From: Sipunculus nudus
Taxonomy: Eukaryota; Annelida; Sipuncula; Golfingiida; Sipunculidae
Assembly (NCBI GenBank): GCA_026874595.1
Contig: CM049309.1
Coordinates: forward strand, 48,964,079 to 49,028,078
Length of the DNA stretch: 64,000 nucleotides
Direction: 5' to 3'
Shown: positions 1-9,981 of the stretch, one piece after another
Layout of the letters: every line of letters begins with the position of its first letter
Numbering within the stretch: position 1 is the stretch's first letter
The notes under the pieces: model-generated
Databases searched by the model: none
Told to the model about the DNA's origin: nothing
The model's input: the letters and a program-made list of their open reading frames with translations, nothing else
Program-made: the position numbers and the translations under genes

Positions 1-12
1 TGAGATACAGGC

Positions 13-268
13 TTTACACCGTTGCCGTGGTAGCGGTACCGGGGGAATCATCACATAAAATAACTGACGCGAGTTACTTTCTCTCTGCACGGTTCGGTAG
101 TTTCAGGTGTCATCAATTTGAAACCAATGCGGTACTTCTGTTTAATAATATTCTGCTGTTTCGCTTAAGTTTCAGGTGTTGGCCGAAAGTAATAGTAACA
201 GCTCGGTCCCTAACAAGTGTCAGTTATCTGATGATCACACGGGTGCCGTTACCACGGCAACGGCGTGA
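13..268. mobile_element. Foldback/MITE-like inverted-repeat element
   Basis: Two arms are inverted copies of each other. The left arm (13-68) holds ACCGTTGCCGTGGTAGCGG and the right arm (219-268) holds CCGTTACCACGGCAACGG, and the match extends inward to the ATAACTGAC/GTCAGTTAT pair. The roughly 150 bp between the arms show no coding signal; the 92-codon frame over the element (27-305) follows from the arms and is not a gene. No target duplication can be judged because the left end meets the window edge. A non-autonomous DNA transposon is the simplest reading. Confidence 0.6.
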
Positions 269-270
269 AA

Positions 271-1389
271 CTCGGAGTAATAACACGATGCGCCAACGTG
301 CTTAACATTTAGGTAATCTACTATACCTTAGCTGTATTCAGCACTAAACTGCAATCACTGGAACCTACTTTGGATATATATATATATAAATATAAAATTT
401 CTAAAAAAAATACAAGAATTTCATTTAATTCTTTTTGCTTGTTTCACCATTTCAAATTGGCTTTACTAATTAATTATTCGAACGAGCTCACTCTAGATGC
501 TTAGTATATTAAAACTGTCCAACCTTTTGCATATATATTATGTCAGTTTACATACTTATATTTTCCCAAATAACTGAAAATATGATAAACCATGAGACTT
601 TGGCAGTATTTTCATAAGCTGCAGAAAAGCTAAAAGAAACAGTAAATTTCAGCAGTTATCTAAAATAGGTGGCTATCATGATTGGGTAAAGACTATGACT
701 CTAACATATTATGCTGACAGCTCCTGCTGTTACTGGGAAATCTGGTTCTAGATTTAGGTGTGTAAGCATGCGATTACCTGAAATCGTAAATCTTTGGTTT
801 GTATTTTTTGTGAAAATAAACCATTCCCACAAGTAAATTCCATTGGAGTCTCACACATTTAATATCTAGTGTTCTAAGATAGCGCTGTCCATGATATGAA
901 AGCTAAATTGTGAATATTTAATTCAAGATAAAGGAGAAAATACCGTTTCACCTAATAGAGCAAAAGCCACAATATGTGGTTCCCTATGCAGGCAAATGTC
1001 CAGTAGCAGTCACATGACCAAACATATGTGCCAAATATGGTAATGATAGGTGCTGCGGTTCCTGAGATAAAAGGGTAAAAATTTTAACAGGTGAAATCAG
1101 ATATTATAGCGTCAGCAAAATTCAACTCCATGTGGAAACATCAGTTTGAAAATACTGTTTAATATTATAGTATTCATTAATTCCCTTAGAACGTAGGAAT
1201 CCTTGTATATATGATTTGAGGGCCGAAGTGTTCTTATTTACTCACTTATCTCAAGGAAATGTTATAGTTCCTTGCCCTGATATTCCTTAGTGGTCTTATT
1301 GTGAAACCTGCCATTGCCACTCTCTGGTAGACAGACCCGCTGATACATCCTCCTATGTTCTCTCAGATGATGCGCATTTTTCAGTTAAT
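271..1389. other. AT-rich stretch without recognised features
   Basis: There is a short (TA)n run near 373-390 and otherwise unique-looking AT-rich DNA. The 5' part of the decayed piggyBac element may begin inside its right end (from about 1300), but I could not follow the reading frame there. Confidence 0.5.
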
Positions 1390-1727
1390 AAAGCAGCTGA
1401 GCCTGGGGACAGATTGTCTAAAATACGTGACATACTAGATATTCTGCTGAGAAATTTTCAGCCGTCGTACATATAAAACCGGACATATCAGCGGATGAGG
1501 CTATGGTATTGTGGCGCGGCCGATTAGTATTTCGCCAGTTTTTACCAGGAAACGCCACAAATACGGAATCAAGCTCTATTAACTGTGTGAGGGGACGGGT
1601 TACGTGTGGTTTTCCAAAATTTATTGTGGTTAAGGGAGCAACACTGCTGGGCTTGGACACGCGGAGACGTAGTATTTAAATTACTGAAAAAAACTTCTTG
1701 GTCTCGGTTACAGATTGTTCATGGACA

Positions 1728-1735
1728 ATTTTATA
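1728..1735. repeat. Target site duplication, left copy
   Basis: ATTTTATA, identical to positions 2113-2120 on the other side of the MITE. It marks the insertion point of the 377-bp element. Confidence 0.85.
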
Positions 1736-2112
1736 CACAGGCACTCGAATCCAGCACTAAAATGGCCTAGAAACCGAAAACATATTATGACGTCAACCTC
1801 CGCAACTAGTAAATGTATACATGACAAATGGCGGTGTCGCAGCTGGAATAAACGTGCTGGAATTCGCGGTTAGTGTGGGGAACTTTTATATTTGGAAGTT
1901 TAATCTTGTAAATAAAGATGTTTTCAACAAAAAGGCGCGCGATCATGCTTGTGAAGCGGATAATTCTCCGGAATTTGGACTTGTGAAAAAAAGTTGTCTT
2001 GCCCGCGTAGCGATGGAGTTCATTACCTTGTTCTTTAATAATGGGTATATCGCCCATACTCAATGTGTTTTCGGTTTCTAGGCCATTTTAGTGCTGGAAA
2101 AGAGTGCCTGTG
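1736..2112. mobile_element. 377-bp hAT-like MITE inserted in the piggyBac remnant
   Basis: The element has 47-bp terminal inverted repeats (1736-1782 and 2066-2112). Both begin CACAGGCACTC and contain TCCAGCACTAAAATGGCC, with about three mismatches between the arms. It is flanked by a perfect 8-bp direct repeat, ATTTTATA, at 1728-1735 and 2113-2120. An 8-bp target duplication is the hAT signature. The interior is not palindromic. It has overlapping open frames of about 85 codons on both strands (1806-2063 and 1821-2081), neither resembling a transposase, so the element is non-autonomous. The transposase fragments on each side continue the same piggyBac protein, which shows that this insertion is the younger event. 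Confidence 0.87.
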
Positions 2113-2120
2113 ATTTTATA
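2113..2120. repeat. Target site duplication, right copy
   Basis: ATTTTATA, identical to positions 1728-1735. Confidence 0.85.
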
Positions 2121-2208
2121 CTAGTGTGCGGTTAGCCGAACGCTTATTAGAATCAGATACTTTGCTGTGCGTGACGTTTCGTAGAAACAGGTAGTGTTTA
2201 CCATATGC

Positions 2209-2211
<3 letters not shown>

Positions 2212-2244
<33 letters not shown>
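2212..2244 (+). repeat. Poly-A tract (33 bp)
   Basis: An uninterrupted run of 33 A residues inside the piggyBac remnant. It replaces or expands a short A-rich stretch of the old coding sequence. No retroposed sequence is recognisable next to it. Confidence 0.9.
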
Positions 2245-2249
<5 letters not shown>

Positions 2250-3035
2250 AAAGAAGTGAGAGTATTTTTCGAACTAATGGACAGGTGCTAGCTTTGAAAT
2301 AGAAAGACAAACGTGGTTTTATTATAATTTCCACTATTCATGGACCTAGGACTGTAAATATGGGGAAGAGGAATAGAAAAGGCAAGATTGTGTCAAAACC
2401 TAAATGCATCCTTGATTATAATAAAAACATGTGTGGGGTTGATCGCAATGATCAATTGACTCAGTATTATTCATTCACTGCGTAAAACTCTGAAATGGTA
2501 TCGCAGGATTACCCTTAAGCACCTTGATATGGCCATCACAGATTCATATTTGATTTACAAACGAGTAGGTAGGGGGAAACCACTTTTGTGGTTTCGCAAA
2601 ATTGTAATTATAGGTCTGCTTCACACAATGATACCTTCTCGGATAATGGTATGTCGGATACGGATGTAGAGCCAGAAACTGAAGGACCAGGTATCGGACC
2701 CAAAAGATACAAGGCAAGTCAAGATATCCAATTGTCAGAAATTCCCATTTTCCAGAAATGATACTTCCCACATCAACAAAGAACAGACCCCAGAAACGCT
2801 GCCTTATATGCGTAAAAAAAAAAGGAATCGCGCTATCAGTTTAAAAACTGTCCCAAAAAGACCGGTCTCTGGGTAGTGCCATGCTTTAAAATTTTCCATA
2901 CAGAGTCGGATTTATGTACTGTTACCAAGATGATTGTACTATATAATTATATTTTACTCATTGATTATATACACATGATATAAAATTGATCACTCTATCT
3001 TTTATATATAACAGAAGTTGATTTTTATATGTGTG

Positions 3036-3118
<83 letters not shown>
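3036..3118. repeat. Compound (TA)n-(GA)n microsatellite
   Basis: About 49 bp of TA repeats, with a few interruptions near 3050, pass directly into about 34 bp of GA repeats. Confidence 0.95.
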
Positions 3119-3124
<6 letters not shown>

Positions 3125-3354
3125 TCTTTGGTATAACGGATTATATAAATGACATCAAATAATATATATATTCTATTTTACTCATCTGTAAATTTACAAT
3201 ATATTTTTTATAAAAATTGATTTTTGTAATTAAAATATGGAGAGATGGAGAGATTCCCATATATATATCGGCTTCCAGTATTATCATCTGTAAATAAATT
3301 ATATATTATTATAAATATTATAAATTTCTATTCGTGATTAAACATCATCACTGT

Positions 3355-3520
3355 TGTTACGGGGTAACAAAAAAGTGGACCGAACTGTCTCGCTAGTGAA
3401 GCATGCTTTTCTGGCAAATTTTCTAGCGAAGTGATTGGAACGCCGGACATGTGCGCCACCGACATGGGTTCGAATCCCGGATCGGCTCATTTATCCCCTG
3501 AGCAATTTGTATTCGTAATT
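3355..3520 (+). repeat. 5' LTR of TRIM copy 1
   Basis: 166 bp, starting TGTTACGGGG and ending GTATTCGTAATT. It carries a tRNA-like A box (TAGCGAAGTG from 3424, slightly mutated) and a consensus B box, GGTTCGAATCC, at 3467-3477. It also contains the palindrome AAGCATGCTT near 3399-3408. Confidence 0.78.
3467..3477 (+). promoter_or_regulatory. Pol III B box in the 5' LTR
   Basis: GGTTCGAATCC matches the tRNA-type B box perfectly and lies about 43 bp after the A box at 3424, a normal tRNA-gene spacing. The T-arm partly pairs around it (ATGGG with CCCGG), but no complete cloverleaf can be folded. Confidence 0.7.
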
Positions 3521-3523
3521 AAA

Positions 3524-3536
3524 TGGGGGCTCGTCC
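3524..3536 (+). promoter_or_regulatory. Putative primer binding site (tRNA-Pro)
   Basis: TGGGGGCTCGTCC lies three bases after the 5' LTR end, where minus-strand priming is expected. It is complementary to the 3' end of tRNA-Pro; the match stops after 13 of the usual 18 bases. Confidence 0.7.
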
Positions 3537-3647
3537 AAAACGTGTGCCTGGGGATGGTGGTTAGAAATTAGAAACAATTACCGTCACCTAGTTCGCCAAA
3601 AGTGTGACTCCTGGGATAGTCTTGTTCTGATAGCAGAGCACCCCCCT

Positions 3648-3657
3648 AAAGAGGGGG
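3648..3657 (+). promoter_or_regulatory. Polypurine tract of TRIM copy 1
   Basis: AAAGAGGGGG lies two bases before the 3' LTR start TGTTACG. It is also the right arm of a small hairpin with the CACCCCC just upstream (3639-3645). Confidence 0.65.
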
Positions 3658-3659
3658 TG

Positions 3660-3815
3660 TGTTACGGGGTGACATAAAAGCTGACCAAACTGTCTCCCTA
3701 GTGAAGCATGCTTTTCTAGCGAAGCGGTTGGAACGACGGACATGTGCGCCACCGACATGGATTCGAATCCCGCATCGGCCCAGTATTTTCCCCTGAGCAA
3801 TTTGTCTTCGTAACA
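3660..3815 (+). repeat. 3' LTR of TRIM copy 1
   Basis: 156 bp, TGTTACGGGG to CTTCGTAACA, with short inverted ends TGTTACG/CGTAACA. The A box TAGCGAAGCGGTTGG (from 3717) fits the consensus TRGCNNAGYGG, and the B box (GATTCGAATCC, 3760-3770) has one change. The LTR differs from its 5' partner by several substitutions and the indel in that copy. Confidence 0.8.
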
Positions 3816-4255
3816 ATGTACATCTTTGCTGCTTTTTATTTGGGACTGTGAATGGTTTATGGTAGCAAAGACTACCACGCTAATTGGTTCATATTATTCA
3901 TAAAGGTTCATATTATTCCCTTACCTGGACTGTTAAAATACGAAACTGTAAAGTGCACTACTGGCAGTATTCTATGATTTTAAAGATATTTTTATACAAA
4001 AAAAAGTTTTGTTATATAAAAATTAAGATTAAAAAAACACCAAGAAAACCCTTGAAATGCGACGTTTTCTGTAGAAATACCTATAAATTCCCTTATATAC
4101 CAAAAGCATCAGTTATCCGAACGGACTTCCACAGTGCAGTTAAGGGCGACTCAGTATAACTGCGGGAACAATTGTGTTAACGAGGGGTTTCCCGGGGATT
4201 AAATCAGACCTGTTGGCCAAGCGTCTCTGAGAATGGCCTCGGGCCGCTAGGTCCC
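3816..4255. other. No recognised features
   Basis: AT-rich DNA. A frame of about 90 codons (3884-4159, plus) has low-complexity lysine-rich content and no recognisable domain, so I do not call it a gene. Confidence 0.5.
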
Positions 4256-4263
4256 CTTGCTTA

Positions 4264-4370
4264 GGGGCCGACTTTCTCTGGGGCCGAGTGTCTCTTTGGC
4301 CGAGTGTCTCTGGGGCCGAGAGTCGCTTGGGCCGAGTGTCTCCGGGCCGAGTGTCTCTGGGGCCGAGAGT
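4264..4370. repeat. About 16-bp GC-rich minisatellite (GGGGCCGAGTGTCTCT)
   Basis: About seven units of GGGGCCGAGTGTCTCT with small length changes. They stand out in an AT-rich neighbourhood. The 92- to 102-codon frames over this array on both strands come from the repeat. Confidence 0.85.
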
Positions 4371-4380
4371 TCCTGTTGTG

Positions 4381-4411
4381 GAAAGCAAGATCCAATTAGG
4401 ATCTTGCTTTT
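4381..4411. repeat. Hairpin next to the minisatellite
   Basis: GAAAGCAAGATCC (4381-4393), a five-base AATTA loop, and GGATCTTGCTTTT (4399-4411) form a near-perfect 13-bp stem. Confidence 0.8.
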
Positions 4412-4542
4412 CTTCCAAGCAATTAACACCTCTCTAGAATTTATGGACCCTCCAGCATCTGGACTTCACATCTCCTTAACATGCAATAAGCACCCAGCAC
4501 TGGTCCATCAACAGACCCTGGGGACAGTTGCTGACTGCTCCA

Positions 4543-4638
4543 ACCCCTGGGCACTTGGGGTATAATAAGCTGGGCAGTGAATGTGCTCTAACCCCTGGGC
4601 ACTGGGGGTATAATAAGCTGGGCAGTGAATGTGTTTAA
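4543..4638 (+). repeat. Two-copy 48-bp tandem duplication
   Basis: Copies at 4543-4590 and 4591-4638, both starting ACCCCTGGGCACT and containing TATAATAAGCTGGGCAGTG. They differ at only a few positions. Confidence 0.9.
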
Positions 4639-4657
4639 GAAGATCACAGAAAGAGAT

Positions 4658-6004
4658 GGGTCTGAGTACTTTTAAAGTACTCGATTACGAGTACTGAGTA
4701 CTTTAAAAGTACTCGAGTACAAGTTTGAGTACTTTTGGCTCTTTTTAAAAAGTACTCGAGTACAAGCACTGAGTACTCAAAATGTACTCATGAGTACTTT
4801 GATAAGTAATTTTTGTAACCAAACTTATTTATTGATGCCATTAAGTTTATACAGACTCCCAAAATATTTTTTTTATTAATGAACATCCAGGACAAAATAT
4901 GAAATATATATTATGTTGTGTTATGCTTAATCATAATACTGAAACAAAATGCAAACTCTAGGGCATACAAACAGGCCATAAACACTTGAAAATATATCAA
5001 AGCATTAACTTTTACGATATATTATGACAACCGGTATATGTGTAAATAGTATAAAACAACATATCTGACAGACTGACCGTGTCATTCATCATGTGTAATA
5101 TTTATCAACAAAAGTTACATCAGTTGCATATTACAACATGGAATGAGATGAGAGTATACGTATTACCTGATATTAATAGAATATAACAGGATTTCAAAGT
5201 TAGTAAGAGTAATATTACTATTGATATAAAAGAAACTTGAACTAGTAATAGTAATAGTACCCCAAGTAATAGATTAATAGCTATTACTTTTCTATTACAA
5301 CCCTAGGCTAACATCTGATGAATGGAGTGTTTGCTTGATTAGGTTGATAGAGCACAGAAAAGAGCCCACGGTAGTGTGATTAGCTAATGGTGGGTGCTTT
5401 CATGGTCCAGTAGGCACTGGACAGGAGACTTTGGCTTGAGTTTAACCCCTGGATCTTTTTGTTGATTCATTAAGTAGGCTTGGTCATTAAACATTGGAGA
5501 AGTCCTTTGTGAGCTTACACAGTATGTTGGGCATGTTATTGTCAGCTGATAGTAGAATTTGATGCTGCAGCCTATGTTGTAGTTGCTACCGAGGTATGGT
5601 CTGATAATCACAGCTTTTCATGGGTTAATCAGTTGTGCCACAGACTGTGAATAGAGCTCATCACATACTGCAATTCCAAATGAAAATCTGCTAAACCTAC
5701 AATAACATTAAGATGTTATATAAATATCAATTCAAGCTTGATTAGCCCAGGCCCCGGAGCACTGCTGAGTTTATGTTATGTTGAACAGGTTCTGATTATA
5801 TTTGATAAACTATAACTATTATTATAAAATGAGATTAAATTTTATTTAGAAATGTTTGTGAAATATGAAATCCAAAAGTACTCACAAATTACATTCAAAG
5901 AACTCGAGTACAAGTCCGAGTACTTTTGTGATTTTTAAAAAGTACTCGAGTATGAGTACTGAGTACTCAAAAGGGTACTGATGAGTACGAGTACTTTTAG
6001 ACCC
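4658..6004. mobile_element. Non-autonomous DNA element with AGTACTCGAGTAC subterminal repeats
   Basis: Both ends are crowded with GAGTACTTTT and AGTACTCGAGTAC motifs (4658-4805 and 5878-6004). They end in inverted order as GGGTCT on the left and AGACCC on the right. If the outer CAG bases are included, the ends are CAGAAAGAGATGGGTCT and the complement CAGATTTGGGTCT, which resemble hAT termini. The flanking bases do not give a clean 8-bp duplication. The middle (about 1 kb) has no transposase frame. Assignment to hAT is inference. Confidence 0.55.
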
Positions 6005-6684
6005 AAATCTGAATTCACAGAGAGTAGTTCAAAAGAGGTGATGCCACCTGGATGTTATCATCACATGTGAGTCATGTGATGAATATGTCTGAAAGATAAG
6101 TAATTGAAGCAGCAGGGATATTTAGAGATATTTGATAAAGAAAATGGCCCGAAATAAGATGTCATTATAGTAGGCCTCCCTTTACTTCGGGAGACTGGTT
6201 ATATCCTGTTAAATAAATGTCGTAAACTGCACATGACAGCCTGCGATGTCCATTGAATTATTTTTTGCAATATTCTTATTATGGCCGAACCTTTTTCTAA
6301 TCTTAGCATAGGCCTTATTGTATAGAATGAAGGCAAATCCAAAGTTTTCAAACTATTTCTTAAACGTATACAATTAATCCAGGAAAAGATTTCTTTTTTT
6401 TTCATAAAACTATGTCCCATTGAAAAAGGTATAGATCATTGTTCGCATGCAGGAAGTGCCATTAGTATTAGTGTCCTAAGCTTTCTAACATTGTAAAGAT
6501 GAAATTGAAGATGGTTACCAAAGGTTAGACTCACTCCAACCATGCAACATGAAAAAAAAGAAAGAAAGAAAGCTGTGAAATAAAAATGTTGTTTCGTGCA
6601 ATGAAGATTTTCACCTCATACAAAGCTTTTATTCCCTCAACCACATCAGGGCAAAAGTGTACGATAGCAAGTGATGTAGGACAC

Positions 6685-7130
6685 GATCCCAGACTTGGAC
6701 TCGAGTTTATTTTTCCCAGGGACTTTAACCCGGACTTGGACTCGAAGATCCTGGACTGGGACTTGAAATCGGAGGTAAGAACTCGAGAATCAGGCCGTTT
6801 CCATCTCGAGTCCAAAAGAAAAATCTTGTAACAGAATCACACTTAATATAACAATCTTTCCTCAGCATCGGGAGCTGTGAATGTAATTAACCATTATAGT
6901 AAAAGTAGTGTAATCTAACATAAAAAGTGAACATGATAATCTTAAAATGCCATTGTAAATTTAATTTTAAGGATATTTGTATTGGACTCGGACTTGGACT
7001 CGGGTTAAAAATGTCTCAGACCCGTTGAAGGTGGACTCGGACTCGAACCTCAAGGACTTGGACTAGGACTTGAGGGGTCTGGACTCGGACTTGCACTGGG
7101 ACCTGGATGGTATGGTCTGGACTACATCGA
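6685..7130. mobile_element. Non-autonomous element with GGACTCG/GGACTTG subterminal repeats
   Basis: Two clusters of GGACTTGGACTCG-type repeats (6690-6820 and 6985-7130) flank about 160 bp of AT-rich DNA. This resembles transposase-binding subterminal repeats of hAT-like elements. I could not fix terminal inverted repeats or a target duplication, so the edges are approximate. Confidence 0.45.
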
Positions 7131-7140
7131 CTCGACTATC

Positions 7141-9980
7141 ACGATTAGCAGCATTTAAGTTTGACAAAATAAAAATCAAATTTCAGTGGAACAGCTAAAC
7201 AATCATTAAATGTTTAACTTGTACACGTTTTAGACGTCTAACAATATGACTCTAAATAATAGGATATAAAATTCATTGGATATGACAGTTAGCTGTCTGT
7301 GAACTATATATTAGATATGATGTGTTTCCTTTTAATTCGTAGTCCAACAGATGTCCCGGGCTCAGCACATGATAGAATGACCTGTGGAATCAAAGCCAAT
7401 AATTTCCTGATAAGACTATTAATGAAGGAGTAAGAATGATCAATCTGTCCTGAGCGCTGATGTCTCAGGATATTCGGATTTTTAATTAATGGCCTGGAAA
7501 GTAGAGAAGACAACGAGACATACGTCATCCGGAAAAAAGATAATTATTGATTACCCGCTGCTTACTTGAAAGATTAATTAGCTGTCGTATTTTAAGCCTG
7601 GCAGTATGTGATTCCTGATGAGCATGAAAGCTGAATATCACTTCTTGGAAAAAATGCATTTAATACCCAGCTTTTTTTTAAATAGCAAGCAATATTAATA
7701 AAATGAAATGCTAGCTATTAAACCGCATTTTCCATCTGTCCTGAGAATCAATTTACCTTCAACATTTTTTTGGTAGTTTGGAAAAGCACACGTTCGTGTC
7801 TATACGTATCTTCTCCATAAGCTATTTAACATACGTTAATTAACAAAATATCCAGAGATACTATATTTTATATCTTTAACGGGCCCGGGCATGATTTAAG
7901 AATGACACTTTGGAGTACGATTTTACAGCATGACCAACAGGCGTTCTAGGTTGTTGCAATTGATGATTCAATATCTTTCCAACCATGCACATTATTTTCT
8001 CTATGTGTTGTGCCTTTTTATTAGCGACCGAAACTTTTCACAAGCAACCATGCATATGCTTCTCAGAACATGTGTGTGCCTTCTGTGTTTAGAAGACTTG
8101 TAGGTAAACAGTTAGTATACGGTTCCGGATTTTCGGAGCAGGGTATAGAGTACGACAGGGTTATGGACTTAGATCACCTGCATAATTTCAGAACAGTTGA
8201 TTTGCGTTTTATTTAATTGTCTTTTCATAAATCCACTGATACGATCGGTAAAATACTTATTTATTGGTACAAAATCCCAAATTGTTTATAATAGTCTCCT
8301 TTGTCGTAATTAGCAAAATCAAATAAATTAGATTTAAGAATAAACTGAACACTGAGGTGAACAATATCTCACTAAAACTGATAGGAAGCAGTGATAACGT
8401 ATTCGATTAAATCAGATTATTTTTTTTATTAAATCTCGGAATGAGTTTAAACCGACGACATTATTCATCAAAGAAGAGATATATATATATCATATGTTTC
8501 AGTTGCCAGCGCTATTATTTTGATCTGAACCAGAATATTGCACATGTCCTCATTTTCGAAGATGTCCATTACTTTAAAATCATCCATTAAAAAATCAATG
8601 TGAAGAGACGAGCAATATCCCGGATTACTTCATGTTTATTCCGCTTCTCGTTTCAGAAAATGAACAACAGTCAAAAGTTATTACAGCACGGATTACCATG
8701 TCTATAAGTTATTTACCTTGGATGAAGACATGATTACAGAATTTGTGCGAGTATAACCCATAGTATATGACGTCAATTACCATGAATAAACCACATAATC
8801 AGTACTGTCACTTAATAAGAAACGCTATCATCGTCAGCGGTAGACATCATTCCGTAGCTGTTTATATTTCCGTAAAAAATGTTGGTGCCAAGAAACATAA
8901 AGTTATCAGATTTTGTTCGTAAAGATATGAAAATAACTCTCCTTCAGAAGTATTTTTATACATCAGGCAAACGTGGCATAATAATTCATTAATAACATGT
9001 TTCAGGAGCATTATGGTAGCCTTAACATTAAAATTTCTACGTAAACTAGCTCCGAAACGTATTGCAAACCATTACCAGGCATCCGCGCCAATGACGTCAT
9101 AAATTCCAGTGAAGCACCGCGTATGACATGCCAGGCGAGTTTTCTATAATTCATTCATTACATGAACTTTGGTTTTCAAACTTTTCAGACTTTTAATGCG
9201 AACCCATTAGTGTTGATCGGCATACTATGACTTTTTGATAATCTTTAAGATAAGTTACAGTGCACCGAGATTGATACCACCAGTCAGCTTTATCGATTGT
9301 TCACTGATATTGCCTACCGTTATTAAATGCAACAAACTCAGCTATAGCAGGTAAGCCATAATCATACCGATTAACAATATATCTAAGTTACCAAATTTGT
9401 TTACTTAATGTTTCGTCTTCATAAGAATTCGATTGATAATACACCTAGTGAATCAGAGACGCTGTGCACTTAGTTCCATCATATATAGTGTAATTCAGCT
9501 TACGCACTCTGTGTGAAGGCTCATGTTTGTTTGAAATTAGATATTTACTAAATAAAATAAGCGAAGTTAGAAATAGCCTGTCCGCAACCTGATTGGACCA
9601 GACTTGTGAAAATATTTTGCTGTTGTTGCTTTCTTTCAAATTATTTATGTGTCTAAACATGTGTCAAATGATAAAGTATATTAAAATATGAACCTGTTAC
9701 ATTTATACTTAAGCATAGTCTTAAACCAATTGTCCTGCCAAGGTTAAGATGGAATATATTTCAAGTGCAGGAATCCTCACCTGAACATTTGTTCATTACC
9801 TGATCATAAAACTTTACACCTGCCCATACACCTACCTTTGGAAAAATATATTTTTTTTATTTCTAGCTTCCTCTGTGTACATATTAATAATCTAAGAGTA
9901 ATTTTGTTTGTGAAATATCCTTATAACTTCTTCATTAAGGATGTATGAACTTGTTTATCAACAACATGTTTGTAAATACA
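7141..9980. other. AT-rich stretch, nothing recognised
   Basis: No repeats, RNA genes or plausible exons were recognised. The few open frames are about 70 codons long, of low complexity and without known motifs. A small TA run lies near 8481-8490. Confidence 0.5.
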
Positions 9981-9981
9981 G

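Larger units (their letters stand above)
1390..2950 (+). pseudogene. Decayed piggyBac-like transposase (interrupted by a MITE)
   Basis: Fragments of a piggyBac-family transposase can be read in order on the plus strand across several frames. At about 1398-1470 there is PGDRLSKIRDILDILLRNF, then at 1488-1560 DEAMVLWRGRLVFRQFLPG, which matches the family's block around the first catalytic Asp (DE-M followed by GR-FRQY-P-KP). After the inserted MITE, 2130-2200 gives LAERLLESDTLLCVTFRRNR, and 2400-2476 gives the hallmark YNKNMCGVDRNDQLTQYYSF. At 2471-2565 there is LRKTLKWYRRITLKHLDMA. The Cys-rich C-terminal domain remains at about 2785-2900 (RCLICVKKKRNRA, then FHTESDL). Stops, frameshifts and a 33-base poly-A (2212-2244) interrupt the frame, so it cannot encode an active enzyme. 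The family normally excises and inserts DNA at TTAA sites. I did not find its terminal repeats. Confidence 0.87.
3355..3815 (+). mobile_element. TRIM-like miniature LTR element, copy 1 (complete)
   Basis: The 461-bp element has two LTRs (3355-3520 and 3660-3815) that begin TGTTACGGGG and end CGTAATT or CGTAACA. Two bases after the 5' LTR comes TGGGGGCTCGTCC (3524-3536), identical to the first 13 bases of the proline-tRNA primer binding site known from gammaretroviruses. A purine tract, AAAGAGGGGG (3648-3657), sits two bases before the 3' LTR. The interior is only 139 bp and has no coding capacity, so movement would need proteins from another element. The 5' LTR carries a partial internal duplication of about 13 bp (near 3408-3424). 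No clear target duplication was seen (ACTGT before, ATGTA after), so the copy is old or one edge has changed. Together with the copy at 20337-20712 and the solo LTR at 24519-24675 it forms one family. Confidence 0.8.

Noticed and set aside
1806-2081. Genes inside the 377-bp MITE
   Set aside because: The two frames of about 85 codons overlap on opposite strands, have no domains and lie between terminal inverted repeats.
7615-7645. CTGATGAGCATGAAA resembling a hammerhead ribozyme core
   Set aside because: There is no room for a stem II between CTGATGA and GAAA, and no flanking stems I or III were seen.
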